Shown here one piece after another: positions 27,308 to 36,694 of a DNA stretch of 64,000 nt. The stretch's first letter is position 1, and each line of letters opens with the position of its first letter. A model generated the notes under the pieces. The model did no database searches. It had not been told where the DNA came from and worked only from the letters and a program-made list of their open reading frames with translations. The DNA comes from Carbonactinospora thermoautotrophica (lineage in GTDB: Bacteria; Actinomycetota; Actinomycetes; Streptomycetales; Carbonactinosporaceae): assembly GCF_001543895.1 (NCBI RefSeq), contig NZ_JYIJ01000018.1:496001-560000 (forward strand), in the 5' to 3' direction. Both the position numbers and the translations under genes were made by a program.

Positions 27308-27962
27308 GCGGTGAAACGATCATGGGCTTCGCCTGGCCGCGGAGTCTGTGATCGTTTCGCGTCAAGGACACGTTAAAGCCGACCGCCGGCGGCGCTAGGG
27401 GCCCGTCAAGACGGGCAGGGACACCTGTCGACCGGAGTTCACTCGTGGTGCGCCCGAAAGTGAGGGGCGCGGAGTGGGGTGGCTCGGAGATCCCCACCCC
27501 GACCCGTACCCGAGGAAGCCATGTGGCTGGAGCTCATACCCGGTGACGCTGCCGCTCGTCGGCCTGACGCTCCCCACGGCCGCCGCCGGCCGGTGGGGGA
27601 CCGGGCGACAACTCTGTTCACCGCCGTGGCGGGGTTGTGCTCGCTGGGAGCCACGCTGCGGGTCGCCGCCGGCGTCGACATGTTGGCCTGGGCCGGGTTC
27701 TCCGTGCACTCGGACGGTGAGCTGAGCTTCGCCCACCCGCCGGTTCGCTCTGTGCCCGGCCGTCCCGGTCCTGGTGGCCGGGGCGGTGCGGCGCCGCTCG
27801 CCGGGGTTGGCGGACGCTTCCGCGGTGGTACGGGCAACTGTCCCCGTCCCTGTCATGTCCCCATCCCTGTCACGGAGTTCCACGAATGACCGATTCGGTC
27901 TTCCGTCTCATCCCCCACCGTCCCCTGGTGATCGGGCCGTCGGCTGAGGGAGTCGAGCGGCG
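27308..27962 (+). other. 655-base region before kdpF with no supported gene
   Basis: It begins with an inverted repeat (GAAACGATCA 27313-27322 and TGATCGTTTC 27349-27358), a possible terminator or operator. A 136-aa frame at 27479-27889 has no good ribosome binding site, irregular composition and no family I recognise. I looked for the c-di-AMP (ydaO) riboswitch that precedes some kdp operons and did not find its conserved core. The kdp promoter must lie here, but I cannot place it. Confidence 0.5.
27313..27358 (+). terminator. Inverted repeat after the DUF3710 gene
   Basis: A perfect 10-bp inverted repeat, GAAACGATCA and TGATCGTTTC, with a 26-base loop, starts six bases after the stop. It may terminate the thioesterase-dut-DUF3710 operon or act as an operator. 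The long loop makes a strong terminator less certain. Confidence 0.4.
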
Positions 27963-28052
27963 ATGACCGCGGAGAACCTCACCGGCCTGATCGTCGCCGT
28001 GCTCCTGCTCGGCTACCTCGTGCTCGCACTCGTCTTCCCGGAGCGGTTCTGA
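27963..28052 (+). CDS. kdpF: Small potassium-ATPase subunit KdpF
   Basis: A 29-aa single-helix protein beginning [13 protein letters not shown] and ending V-F-P-E-R-F. Its one membrane helix and the ending F-P-E-R-F are typical of KdpF, which stabilises the KdpABC complex. GAGGGAG lies upstream of ATG 27963 and kdpA starts five bases after the stop. It is easily missed by automatic gene finding because of its size. Confidence 0.9.
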   Translation: MTAENLTGLIVAVLLLGYLVLALVFPERF

Positions 28053-28057
28053 CCACG

Positions 28058-29719
28058 ATGAACGACACCACTGCGGGTCTACTGCAGGCCGGCGCGCTCG
28101 TCGGCGCGCTGGCCGTGGTACACCGTCCCTTCGGCGACTACCTGGCCCGGGTCTACGCCAGCCCGCGCCACCTGCGCGTGGAACGCTGGATGTACCGGGT
28201 GGTCGGCGTCGACCCCGACGCCGAGCAGCGCTGGGACACCTACCTGCGCGCCGTGCTCGCGTTCTCCCTCGTCTCGATCCTCGGCCTGTACGCGCTGCTG
28301 CGGCTGCAAGACCGCCTGCCGCTGTCCCTCGGCAGGGCGCCGATCCCGCCGGACCAGGCGTTCAACACCGCCGTCTCCTTCGTCACCAACACCAACTGGC
28401 AGTCGTACTCCGGCGAGCAGGTCATGGGCCACCTGGCCCAGATGGCCGGGCTCGCGGTCCAGAACTTCGTGTCGGCGGCCGTCGGCATGGCCGTGGCGGT
28501 CGCCCTGGTGCGCGGTTTCGCCCGGACCCGGACCGACCGGCTCGGCAACTTCTGGGTCGACCTGGTCCGCGGCTGCGTGCGCGTCCTGCTGCCGATCGCG
28601 GTCGTGGGGGCGCTCCTGCTGATCGCGGGCGGGGTGGTCCAGAACCTCGCCGAGCCGCAGACCGTGCGGACGCTCGCCGGCGGCGAGCAAACGATTCCCG
28701 GCGGCCCGGTGGCTTCCCAGGAGGTCATCAAGGAGCTGGGCACCAACGGAGGCGGCTTCTACAACGCCAACTCCGCCCACCCCTTCGAGAACCCGAACCC
28801 GGTCACCAACTGGGTCGAGATCTTCCTGATGCTGCTGATCCCGTCCAGCCTGCCGCGCGCGTTCGGCCGGCTGGTCGGCGACACCCGTCAGGGGTACGCG
28901 ATCCTCGCCGCGATGGCCGTGCTGTACCTCGGCGCGCTCACCGCGATGACCGCGGCCGAGCTGGCCCACCCGGGTGCGGTGCCGCAGGCGGCCGGCGCGG
29001 CGATGGAGGGCAAGGAGACGCGGTTCGGCATCTTCGGCTCCACCCTGTTCGGCACCACCTCGACGGCGACCTCCACCGGCGCGGTGAACTCCATGCACGA
29101 CTCGTACACGGCGCTGGGCGGCGGTGTGGCCTTGCTCAACATGATGCTCGGCGAGGTGTCGCCGGGCGGTGTGGGCTCCGGCCTGTACGGGATGCTCGTG
29201 CTCGCCGTGGTCGCGGTCTTCGTCGCCGGCCTCATGGTGGGCCGCACCCCCGAGTACCTGGGCAAGAAGATCCGCGCCCGGGAGATGAAGCTGGTCGCCC
29301 TGTACATCCTCGTCGTGCCGGCCGTGATCCTGGTGGGCACCGGCCTCGCCCTGGCGCTGGGGACCGGGCGCTCCTCGATCCTCAACCCGGGCGCGCACGG
29401 GCTGTCGGAGGTCCTGTACGCGTTCACCTCGGCCGCCAACAACAACGGCAGCGCCTTCGCCGGCCTGAACGCCGACACGCCCTTCTACAACATCGGGCTC
29501 GGCCTGGCGATGCTCGCCGGCCGGTTCCTGCCGATCACGCTGGTGCTCGCCCTGGCCGGGTCGCTCGCCGCGCAGCAGCCGGTGGCGGCCACGTCCGGGA
29601 CGCTCAGCACCCACCGGTCGCTGTTCGTCGGCCTGCTCGCCGGGGTGACGCTGATCGTCGCCGGCCTCACGTTCTTCCCCGCACTCGCGCTCGGCCCGCT
29701 CGCGGAGGGTGTGTCCTGA
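28058..29719 (+). CDS. kdpA: Potassium-transporting ATPase channel subunit KdpA
   Basis: KdpA is the K+-selective membrane subunit, built from four pore-loop repeats. The 553-aa protein shows the degenerate selectivity loops: [32 protein letters not shown] and [12 protein letters not shown]. About ten membrane helices are visible. The stop shares one base with the kdpB start (TGATG). Confidence 0.97.
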   Translation: MNDTTAGLLQAGALVGALAVVHRPFGDYLARVYASPRHLRVERWMYRVVGVDPDAEQRWDTYLRAVLAFSLVSILGLYALLRLQDRLPLSLGRAPIPPDQAFNTAVSFVTNTNWQSYSGEQVMGHLAQMAGLAVQNFVSAAVGMAVAVALVRGFARTRTDRLGNFWVDLVRGCVRVLLPIAVVGALLLIAGGVVQNLAEPQTVRTLAGGEQTIPGGPVASQEVIKELGTNGGGFYNANSAHPFENPNPVTNWVEIFLMLLIPSSLPRAFGRLVGDTRQGYAILAAMAVLYLGALTAMTAAELAHPGAVPQAAGAAMEGKETRFGIFGSTLFGTTSTATSTGAVNSMHDSYTALGGGVALLNMMLGEVSPGGVGSGLYGMLVLAVVAVFVAGLMVGRTPEYLGKKIRAREMKLVALYILVVPAVILVGTGLALALGTGRSSILNPGAHGLSEVLYAFTSAANNNGSAFAGLNADTPFYNIGLGLAMLAGRFLPITLVLALAGSLAAQQPVAATSGTLSTHRSLFVGLLAGVTLIVAGLTFFPALALGPLAEGVS

Positions 29720-31818
29720 TGTCGCTGTCCACTCTCGAAGCTCCGGAACTACGGGACAGAGGCGAGGAGCGGCCGCCACGCCGGGTCGCGGCCGGCTTCT
29801 TCGACCCGCGCCAGCTCGTCCGGTCGCTGCCGGAGGCGCTGCGCAAGCTCGACCCGCGGCTCATGGTTCGCAACCCGGTCATGTTCGTGGTCGAGATCGG
29901 TTCGGTGCTCACCACCGTGCTGGCGATCCGGCACCCGAGCCTGTTCGCCTGGCTGATCACGGCCTGGCTGTGGTTGACCGTGGTCTTCGCCAACCTCGCC
30001 GAGGCCGTCGCCGAGGGCCGCGGCAAGGCGCAGGCGGCCACGCTGCGCAAGACCCGCCAGAACACGTACGCCCGCCGGATCACCGCGGACGGGACCGAGG
30101 AGCGCATCCCCGCCTCCCAGCTCGCGGTCGGCGACGTCGTGGTCTGCGAGGCCGGCGACGTCATCCCCGGCGACGGGGACGTGATCGAGGGTGTGGCCAG
30201 CGTGGACGAGTCCGCGATCACCGGTGAGTCCGCGCCGGTGATCCGCGAGTCCGGGGGCGATCGCAGCGCCGTCACCGGCGGCACCAAGGTGCTGTCGGAC
30301 CGGATCGTGGTGCGGATCACGGCGAAGCCCGGGGAGTCCTTCCTCGACCGGATGATCGCGCTCGTCGAGGGCGCCGACCGGCAGAAGACCCCGAACGAGA
30401 TCGCGCTCAACATCCTGCTCGCCAGCCTCACGATCATCTTCCTGCTCGCGGTGGTGACGCTGCAGCCGCTCGCGGTCTACTCCGGCTCGCCCCAGCCGGT
30501 GGTGGTCCTGGTCGCGCTGCTGGTCTGCCTGATCCCCACCACGATCGGCGCCCTGCTGTCCGCGATCGGCATCGCCGGGATGGACCGGCTCGTTCAGCGC
30601 AACGTGCTCGCCCTGTCCGGCCGGGCCGTGGAGGCCGCGGGCGACGTCCACACGCTGCTGCTGGACAAGACTGGCACGATCACGCTCGGCGACCGGCACG
30701 CGGTCAAGTTCATCCCGGTCGACGGGGTGGACGAACGCCGGCTCGCCGATGCGGCCCAGCTGTCCAGCCTCGCCGACGAGACGCCGGAGGGCCGGTCGGT
30801 CGTGGTGCTGGCCAAGCGGGAGTACGGCCTGCGGACCCGGGAGAAGGGCGTCGTCCTGGGCGCCCACTTCGTGCCCTTCAGCGCCCAGACCCGCATGTCC
30901 GGGGTGGACATGCACGACGGCCGCCGCATCCGCAAGGGCGCGGCAGCCGCGGTGATGAAGTGGGTGCGCGAGAACGGGGGCCATCCGAGCGACGCGGTGG
31001 GCCCCCTGGTGGACGCCATCAGCGCGAGCGGCGGCACCCCGCTGGTCGTCGCCGAGCAGGTACCCGGCGAGCCCGCCCGGGCGCTCGGCGTGGTGCACCT
31101 GAAGGACGTCGTCAAGGCGGGCATACGGGAGCGCTTCGCCGAGCTGCGCCGCATGGGCATCAAGACCGTGATGATCACCGGGGACAACCCGCTCACCGCC
31201 AGGGCGATCGCCCAGGAGGCCGGGGTGGACGACTTCCTGGCCGAGGCCACGCCCGAGGACAAGATGGCGCTGATCAAGCGTGAGCAGGCGGACGGCAAGC
31301 TGGTCGCGATGACCGGCGACGGCACCAACGACGCCCCGGCGCTGGCCCAGGCCGATGTGGGCGTGGCCATGAACACCGGCACGTCCGCGGCCAAGGAGGC
31401 CGGCAACATGGTCGACCTCGATTCCAACCCGACCAAGCTCGTCGAGATCGTCGAGATCGGCAAGCAGCTGCTGATCACCCGGGGCGCGCTGACCACGTTC
31501 TCGATCGCGAACGACGTCGCCAAGTACTTCGCGATCATCCCGGCGATGTTCGCCGGCCTGTACCCGGGCCTGGACGCGCTCAACGTCATGCGGCTGGCCA
31601 CGCCGCGGTCGGCGATCCTGTCGGCGGTGATCTTCAACGCGCTGATCATCGTCGCGCTGATCCCGCTGGCGTTGCGCGGGGTCCGGTACCGCCCGGTGTC
31701 CGCCGACGCGCTGCTTCGCCGCAACCTGCTGGTCTACGGCCTGGGCGGCCTCGTCGCCCCGTTCGTCGGGATCAAGCTCATCGACCTGTTCGTCTCGCTC
31801 ATCCCAGGGATCGGCTGA
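29719..31818 (+). CDS. kdpB: Potassium-transporting P-type ATPase subunit KdpB
   Basis: KdpB is the ATP-hydrolysing subunit. The 699-aa P-type ATPase has the phosphorylation motif [10 protein letters not shown] with the phospho-Asp at residue 316, the actuator loop [11 protein letters not shown], the hinge [12 protein letters not shown] and the nucleotide domain segment F-S-A-Q-T-R-M-S-G. The kdpC ATG shares one base with the stop. Confidence 0.98.
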   Translation: MSLSTLEAPELRDRGEERPPRRVAAGFFDPRQLVRSLPEALRKLDPRLMVRNPVMFVVEIGSVLTTVLAIRHPSLFAWLITAWLWLTVVFANLAEAVAEGRGKAQAATLRKTRQNTYARRITADGTEERIPASQLAVGDVVVCEAGDVIPGDGDVIEGVASVDESAITGESAPVIRESGGDRSAVTGGTKVLSDRIVVRITAKPGESFLDRMIALVEGADRQKTPNEIALNILLASLTIIFLLAVVTLQPLAVYSGSPQPVVVLVALLVCLIPTTIGALLSAIGIAGMDRLVQRNVLALSGRAVEAAGDVHTLLLDKTGTITLGDRHAVKFIPVDGVDERRLADAAQLSSLADETPEGRSVVVLAKREYGLRTREKGVVLGAHFVPFSAQTRMSGVDMHDGRRIRKGAAAAVMKWVRENGGHPSDAVGPLVDAISASGGTPLVVAEQVPGEPARALGVVHLKDVVKAGIRERFAELRRMGIKTVMITGDNPLTARAIAQEAGVDDFLAEATPEDKMALIKREQADGKLVAMTGDGTNDAPALAQADVGVAMNTGTSAAKEAGNMVDLDSNPTKLVEIVEIGKQLLITRGALTTFSIANDVAKYFAIIPAMFAGLYPGLDALNVMRLATPRSAILSAVIFNALIIVALIPLALRGVRYRPVSADALLRRNLLVYGLGGLVAPFVGIKLIDLFVSLIPGIG

Positions 31819-32405
31819 TGACCCACCAGATCACGGCCTTCGCCCGTCAGGCACTCGCCGCGGTCCGGGCCCTCGTGGTCCTCACGATCGTGCTCGGCCT
31901 GCTGTACCCGCTGCTGGTCACCGCGATCGGCCAGCTCGCCTTCCGCGACCAGGCCAACGGCTCGCGGGTGTCGTACCAGGGCCGGATCGTCGGCTCGTCC
32001 CTGCTCGGGCAGGGCTTCACCGGCCCGGAGTGGTTCCACCCCCGGCCCTCGGCGGCCGACGGGTACGACGCGAGCGTGTCCGGCGGGTCCAACCTCGGGC
32101 CGGCCAACCCGGAACTGCTGCGGACCGTCACCGAGCGCCGGGCCCAGGTGGCCCGGGAGAACGGGGTGCCAGAGTCGGCGGTCCCGGCCGACGCGGTGAC
32201 CGCGTCCGGCAGCGGCCTCGACCCGCACATCTCGCCCGAGTACGCGGCCATCCAGGTAAACCGGGTGGCGAGGGCCCGGGGCCTGGACCCGGCGCGGGTC
32301 GCCCAGTTGGTGCGCGCCCACACCCAGGGCCGCCTCCTGGGCTTCCTCGGCGAGCCGCGGGTCAACGTGCTGGAGCTCAACCTGGCGCTGGAGCAGTTGG
32401 GTTAG
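31818..32405 (+). CDS. kdpC: Potassium-transporting ATPase subunit KdpC
   Basis: KdpC is the single-span subunit that stabilises KdpAB and favours ATP binding. The 195-aa protein has one N-terminal helix (about residues 14-38) and an extracytoplasmic domain with G-S-S-L-L-G-Q, W-F-H-P-R-P-S-A and G-S-G-L-D-P-H-I-S-P, all conserved. It is the last gene of kdpFABC and is followed directly by a perfect palindrome that should end transcription. Confidence 0.97.
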   Translation: MTHQITAFARQALAAVRALVVLTIVLGLLYPLLVTAIGQLAFRDQANGSRVSYQGRIVGSSLLGQGFTGPEWFHPRPSAADGYDASVSGGSNLGPANPELLRTVTERRAQVARENGVPESAVPADAVTASGSGLDPHISPEYAAIQVNRVARARGLDPARVAQLVRAHTQGRLLGFLGEPRVNVLELNLALEQLG

Positions 32406-32408
32406 GCG

Positions 32409-32454
32409 GCTTTGCCTCGGGTGTGCGTGTCGACACGCACACCCGAGGCAAAGC
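32409..32454. terminator. 46-bp perfect palindrome, probable bidirectional terminator
   Basis: Arms of 21 bp (32409-32429 and 32434-32454) are perfect complements around TCGA, itself a palindrome. It sits between the kdpC stop (32405) and the stop of the convergent GNAT gene (32459). The hairpin can form in transcripts from both sides. The ends are GCTTTG and CAAAGC, and no long T tract follows on either side. Confidence 0.8.
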
Positions 32455-32458
32455 GGGG

Positions 32459-32968
32459 TCAGCCCTTCCGCCGCTGGCCGTACAGCAGGCTGCGGTGCCC
32501 GTCCGGGCCGACGTACTCGCCCCAGTACTCGTGACCGATCCGCTCGGCCACCTTGATCGAGCGCTGGTTGTCCGGATGGATCAGCGAGCACACCTCGTCC
32601 GCGCCCAGCACCTCGAAGGCGTACCGCACCGAGGCGCGGCCCAGCTCGGTCGCGTACCCCCGGCCCCACGCGAACCGGCCCAGCACCCAGCCGACCTCCA
32701 GCGCCGGCCAGCCCTCCGGGTACCACAGGCCGCCGCGGCCGAGCAGCCGCCCGGTCGCCTTCTCGATCACGGCCGACTGGGAGAACCCGCGCAGGTGCTG
32801 GTGGCCGACGCACTCCGCCATGGCGCGCCACGCCTGCGGGCGGCTGCGCGGGGTGGGGTCGCCGAGGTATCGGGTCACCTTCGGGTCGGCCATGATCTCG
32901 GCGAAGGCGTCGAAGTCGTCCGGAGTGAACGTGCGCAGGATCAGCCGTTCGGTCTCCAGCAGGGTCAT
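32459..32968 (-). CDS. GNAT acetyltransferase, RimJ/RimL-like
   Basis: A 169-aa acetyltransferase beginning T-E-R-L-I-L-R-T-F-T, the usual RimJ/RimL-type start. The acetyl-CoA binding region is W-G-R-G-Y-A-T-E (about residues 102-109), followed by H-P-D-N-Q-R-S-I-K-V-A-E-R-I-G, the typical C-terminal GNAT segment. The substrate may be an N-terminal amine or small molecule. It is transcribed toward kdpC and its start is only 33 bases from the kdpD start, so the two share a promoter region. Confidence 0.88.
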   Translation of the reverse strand: MTLLETERLILRTFTPDDFDAFAEIMADPKVTRYLGDPTPRSRPQAWRAMAECVGHQHLRGFSQSAVIEKATGRLLGRGGLWYPEGWPALEVGWVLGRFAWGRGYATELGRASVRYAFEVLGADEVCSLIHPDNQRSIKVAERIGHEYWGEYVGPDGHRSLLYGQRRKG

Positions 32969-33001
32969 GCGCCGAGCCTACGCAGAGGCACCGGGTCGAG
33001 A

Positions 33002-35548
33002 ATGAATCTCATGGGGCGCGGCACCTTGCGCATATATCTCGGCGCGGCTCCCGGCGTGGGCAAGACGTACGCGATGCTCAGCGAGGGGCACCGTCGCCGG
33101 CAGCGCGGCACGGACGTGGTGGTCGGGTTCGTCGAGACGCACGGCCGGCCCCGCACCGCCGCCCTGGTCGAGGGGCTGGAGGTCGTGCCGCGGCGGCGGA
33201 TCACCTACCGGGGCGCGACGTTCACCGAGATGGACGTGGACGCCGTGCTGGCCCGCAGGCCCCAGGTGGCGCTGGTCGACGAACTAGCCCACACCAACGT
33301 CCCCGGCTCCCGCAACGCCAAGCGCTGGCAGGACGTCGAGGAACTGCTGGACGCCGGCATCCACGTCATCTCCACGCTGAACATCCAGCACCTGGAGTCC
33401 CTCAACGACGTGGTCGAGCAGATCACCGGGGTGCCGCAGCGGGAGACCATCCCGGACGAGGTGGTGCGCCGCGCCGACCAGATCGAACTGGTCGACATGA
33501 CCCCGGAGGCGCTGCGCCGCCGGCTCGCCCACGGCAACGTGTACGCGCCGGAGAAGATCGACGCCGCGCTGTCCAACTACTTCCGGGTCGGCAACCTGAC
33601 CGCGCTGCGCGAGCTGGCCCTGCTGTGGGTCGCCGACCGGGTCGACGAGGGGCTGCGCCGGTACCGGGCCGAGCACCACATCGACCGGCCCTGGCCCGCC
33701 CGGGAACGGGTCGTGGTGGGGCTCTCCGGCGGGCCGGAGGGGGAGACGGTGATCCGGCGCGCCGCCCGGATCGCCGCCCGCGGCTCGGGCGGGGAGCTGA
33801 TGGCCGTGTACGTGGCGCGCAGCGACGGGCTCACCGGCGCGTCACCCAAGACGCTGGCCCGGCAGCGGGAGCTGGTCGAGAACCTCGGCGGGTCGTTCCA
33901 CACCGTGGTGGGCGACGACGTGCCGACCGCGCTGCTGCAGTTCGCCAAAGGGGTGAACGCGACCCAGCTCGTGCTGGGGATCAGCCGGCGCAAACGGCAC
34001 CTGTTCAGCCCGGGCGTCGGCAACACGGTCGCCCGGCTCGCCGACGAGATCGACGTCCACATCGTCCCGCACGAGAAGGCCGGCCGAGGCCTGCGGCTGC
34101 TCCCCGAGCGGCGCGAGGCCCTGTCCCGCCTGCGCCGGCTCTGGGGCTGGGCAGCAGCCGTGATCGGACCGCCGGCGCTCACCCTGCTGCTCGCCCTCAC
34201 CCGGGACATGCACTCGCTGCCCACCGATCTTTTGCTCTTCCTCGCACTCACCGTCGGGGTGGCGCTGCTGGGCGGGTTGTGGCCGGCGCTGTTCTGCGCG
34301 GTCTCCGGATCGCTGCTGCTCAACTTCTACTTCACCCCGCCGATCCACCGGTTCACCATCGCCGAGCCGGAGAACCTGCTCGCGCTGGTGGTGTTCGTGC
34401 TGGTCGGCGTCGGCGTCTCGTCGGTGGTCGACCTGGCCGCGCGGCGCACGCAGCAGGCCGCCCGCAGCCAGGCCGAGGCCGAGGTGCTGAGCGGGCTGGC
34501 GCGCAGCGTGCTCTCCGGGAAGGACGCCCTGCCCGCGCTGCTCAACCAGCTGAAGGAGACGTTCGGCATGCGGGCGGTGGCCCTGCTGGAGCGCGCCGAC
34601 GCCACCGGCGCGTGGCGGTGCGTGGGCGCGGTCGGGGACCAGCCGCCCACCCGACCGGAGGACGCCGACGTGGACGTGCCGATCTCCGATGACTTTGCCC
34701 TGGTGCTCGCCGGACGCGTGCCGTCGGCCGGCGACCGGCGGGTGCTGGAGGCGTTCGCCGCCCAGGCGGCCGTGGTGCTGGAGCGGCAGCGGCTGGCCGC
34801 GCAGGCCGCGGAGGCGCACCGCCTGGCCGAGGCCGACCGCACACGGACCGCGCTGCTTGCCGCGGTCTCCCACGACCTGCGCACCCCGCTCGCCAGCATC
34901 AAGGCGGCGGTGAGCAGCCTGCGCGCCGACGACGTGCGCTGGGACCCAGAAGACGAGGCCGAGCTGCTCGCCGCGATCGAGGAGTCGGCCGACCGGCTCG
35001 ACGCCCTGGTCGGCAACCTGCTCGACATGAGCCGGCTGCAGACCGGCACGGTCACCCCGGTCATGCGGCCGGTCGGGCTCGACGAGGTGGTGCCGGCCGC
35101 GCTCGCCGGGGTGCCGGCCGCCCGGGTCCGGCTCGACGTCCCCGAGTCCCTGCCTCTGGTGTGGGCCGACCCGGGCCTGCTGGAGCGGGTCGTCGCCAAC
35201 GTGGTCGAGAACGCCGTCCAGCACTCTCCGCCGGACCAGCCGGTCCTCATCCAGGCCGGCGCCATCCAGGATCGGGTCGAGCTGCGCGTGGTCGACCGTG
35301 GCCCGGGCGTGCCCGACGAGGCCAAGGACCGGATCTTCGAGCCCTTCCAGCGGCTCGGCGACGCGCCGAAGGGCACCGGGGTGGGCCTCGGGCTGGCGGT
35401 CGCCCGGGGCTTCGCCGAGGCGTTGGGTGGTTCGCTCACCGCGGAGGACACGCCCGGCGGTGGGCTGACCATGGTGCTCGCGCTGCGCGCCGTGGTCCCG
35501 TACGCGACCGCGCCGGACATGGCCGTACGAGACAGGGAGGCTGGATGA
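33002..35548 (+). CDS. kdpD: Potassium/turgor sensor histidine kinase KdpD
   Basis: KdpD phosphorylates KdpE when K+ is limiting. The 848-aa protein has an N-terminal KdpD domain with Walker A G-A-A-P-G-V-G-K-T-Y (about residues 14-23), a USP-like domain (about 240-355), and four short membrane helices (about 380-480). A GAF-like region follows, then HisKA with H624 in S-H-D-L-R-T-P-L, and an ATPase domain with N-V-V-E-N-A-V-Q-H and G-V-G-L-G-L-A-V. ATG 33002 or 33011 is the start; the open frame to 32030 only shadows kdpC and the GNAT gene. There is no clear ribosome binding site. Confidence 0.95.
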   Translation: MNLMGRGTLRIYLGAAPGVGKTYAMLSEGHRRRQRGTDVVVGFVETHGRPRTAALVEGLEVVPRRRITYRGATFTEMDVDAVLARRPQVALVDELAHTNVPGSRNAKRWQDVEELLDAGIHVISTLNIQHLESLNDVVEQITGVPQRETIPDEVVRRADQIELVDMTPEALRRRLAHGNVYAPEKIDAALSNYFRVGNLTALRELALLWVADRVDEGLRRYRAEHHIDRPWPARERVVVGLSGGPEGETVIRRAARIAARGSGGELMAVYVARSDGLTGASPKTLARQRELVENLGGSFHTVVGDDVPTALLQFAKGVNATQLVLGISRRKRHLFSPGVGNTVARLADEIDVHIVPHEKAGRGLRLLPERREALSRLRRLWGWAAAVIGPPALTLLLALTRDMHSLPTDLLLFLALTVGVALLGGLWPALFCAVSGSLLLNFYFTPPIHRFTIAEPENLLALVVFVLVGVGVSSVVDLAARRTQQAARSQAEAEVLSGLARSVLSGKDALPALLNQLKETFGMRAVALLERADATGAWRCVGAVGDQPPTRPEDADVDVPISDDFALVLAGRVPSAGDRRVLEAFAAQAAVVLERQRLAAQAAEAHRLAEADRTRTALLAAVSHDLRTPLASIKAAVSSLRADDVRWDPEDEAELLAAIEESADRLDALVGNLLDMSRLQTGTVTPVMRPVGLDEVVPAALAGVPAARVRLDVPESLPLVWADPGLLERVVANVVENAVQHSPPDQPVLIQAGAIQDRVELRVVDRGPGVPDEAKDRIFEPFQRLGDAPKGTGVGLGLAVARGFAEALGGSLTAEDTPGGGLTMVLALRAVVPYATAPDMAVRDREAG

Positions 35549-36219
35549 CCCGCGTGCTGGTGGTCGACGACGAACCGCAGATCGTCCGCGCGCTCACGAT
35601 CAACCTGCGCGCCCGCCGGTACGAGGTGGACGCCGCGGTCGACGGGCGCGGGGCGCTGGAGCTGGCCGCGCGATGCCACCCGGACGTGGTCATCCTCGAC
35701 CTGGGTCTGCCGGACATGGACGGCGTGGACGTGATCCGGGGCCTGCGTGGCTGGACCAACGTGCCGATCATCGTGCTGTCGGCCCGCCAGGCGTCCGGCG
35801 AGAAGGTGCACGCGCTGGACGCGGGCGCCGACGACTACGTGACCAAGCCGTTCGGCATGGACGAGCTGCTGGCCCGGCTGCGCGCCGCGGTGCGCCGCAC
35901 CACCCCGGCCGAGGAGGTCCCGGTGGTCGCCACCGAGCATTTCACCGTCGACCTGGCGGCCAAGAAGGCGACCCGCGAGGGGCACGACGTGCGGCTCACC
36001 CCGACCGAGTGGCACCTGCTCGAGGTGCTGGTGCGCAACGCCGGCCGACTGGTCAGCCAGCAGCAGCTGCTCCAGGAGGTCTGGGGGCCGCAGTACCGTT
36101 CGGAGACCAACTACCTGCGTGTCTACATGGCGCAGTTGCGGCGCAAGCTGGAGCCCGACCCGTCCCGCCCCCGGTACCTCGTCACCGAACCCGGAATGGG
36201 CTACCGGTTCGAGACGTGA
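35545..36219 (+). CDS. kdpE: kdp operon response regulator KdpE
   Basis: A 224-aa OmpR-family regulator that activates kdpFABC. The receiver domain has D8-D9, phospho-acceptor D52 in V-I-L-D-L-G-L-P, and the K-P-F loop near residue 102; the winged helix contains L-T-P-T-E-W-H-L-L and R-S-E-T-N-Y-L-R-V-Y, both typical of KdpE. The ATG overlaps the kdpD stop (ATGA). Confidence 0.95.
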   Translation: MTRVLVVDDEPQIVRALTINLRARRYEVDAAVDGRGALELAARCHPDVVILDLGLPDMDGVDVIRGLRGWTNVPIIVLSARQASGEKVHALDAGADDYVTKPFGMDELLARLRAAVRRTTPAEEVPVVATEHFTVDLAAKKATREGHDVRLTPTEWHLLEVLVRNAGRLVSQQQLLQEVWGPQYRSETNYLRVYMAQLRRKLEPDPSRPRYLVTEPGMGYRFET

Positions 36220-36236
36220 TCCGGGGTGAACCCGGG

Positions 36237-36242
36237 TAACCT
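36237..36242 (+). promoter_or_regulatory. Candidate -10 box for a leaderless transcript of the OB-fold gene
   Basis: TAACCT fits TANNNT and ends exactly seven bases before ATG 36250, the spacing of leaderless actinobacterial promoters. No Shine-Dalgarno precedes that ATG. It lies just after the kdpE stop, so the OB-fold gene need not depend on kdp transcription. Confidence 0.5.
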
Positions 36243-36249
36243 CTGCGGC

Positions 36250-36654
36250 ATGGACGACAGCGGTACCGGGATCGTGGTCCGGCGCAAGGGCGGTCCGCTG
36301 CGGCGGTTGCTGAGCCGCCTGACCTCCAGTTACCAGGAACTGGAAGCCGAGGAGCTGCTCCAGGAGAGCCAGGAGAGCGGCGCGACCCCGGTCGTGGCAT
36401 GCCCCGACCGGGAGCGGGTCCGGGTGGCGGGCACCCTGCGCACGGTCACGCTGCGCCCCCGGGCGGGCGTGCCCGCGCTGGAGGCGGAGCTGTTCGACGG
36501 ATCGGGGACGGTGATGCTCGTGTGGCTGGGGCGGCGGCAGATCGCGGGCATCGAGCCGGGACGGCAGTTGATCGTGGAGGGCCGCATCGCCAACATCGCT
36601 GGCATGCGGATGATTTTTAACCCGAAGTACGAATTGCGACCTTTCGGCGCATAG
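36250..36654 (+). CDS. OB-fold nucleic-acid-binding protein
   Basis: A 134-aa protein. A basic N-terminal part with R-R-L-L-S-R-L-T is followed by an OB fold: V-R-V-A-G-T-L-R-T-V-T, L-E-A-E-L-F-D-G-S-G-T and G-R-I-A-N-I-A-G-M-R-M-I-F-N-P. This resembles the OB domains of RecG-type helicases and anticodon-binding proteins, so nucleic acid binding is likely. In many actinobacteria it lies between the dut/DUF3710 and DUF3159/trkA genes. I chose ATG 36250 because of the leaderless-type promoter; GTG 36226 would add eight residues. Confidence 0.85.
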   Translation: MDDSGTGIVVRRKGGPLRRLLSRLTSSYQELEAEELLQESQESGATPVVACPDRERVRVAGTLRTVTLRPRAGVPALEAELFDGSGTVMLVWLGRRQIAGIEPGRQLIVEGRIANIAGMRMIFNPKYELRPFGA

Positions 36655-36694
36655 GCTGGTCGGGACGAAAGCCTAGACAGGACGGACCGGACGG

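Noticed and set aside
27479-27889. 136-aa plus-strand ORF before kdpF
   Set aside because: No good ribosome binding site, no recognisable family, and frameshadow-like Arg/Gly/Pro-rich ends. Left as unsupported.
27308-27962. c-di-AMP (ydaO) riboswitch before kdp
   Set aside because: I looked for its conserved core because some actinobacteria have one here. I could not find it.
32030-33001. N-terminal extension of kdpD
   Set aside because: This part overlaps kdpC and the GNAT gene in another frame. The KdpD domain starts at 33002.
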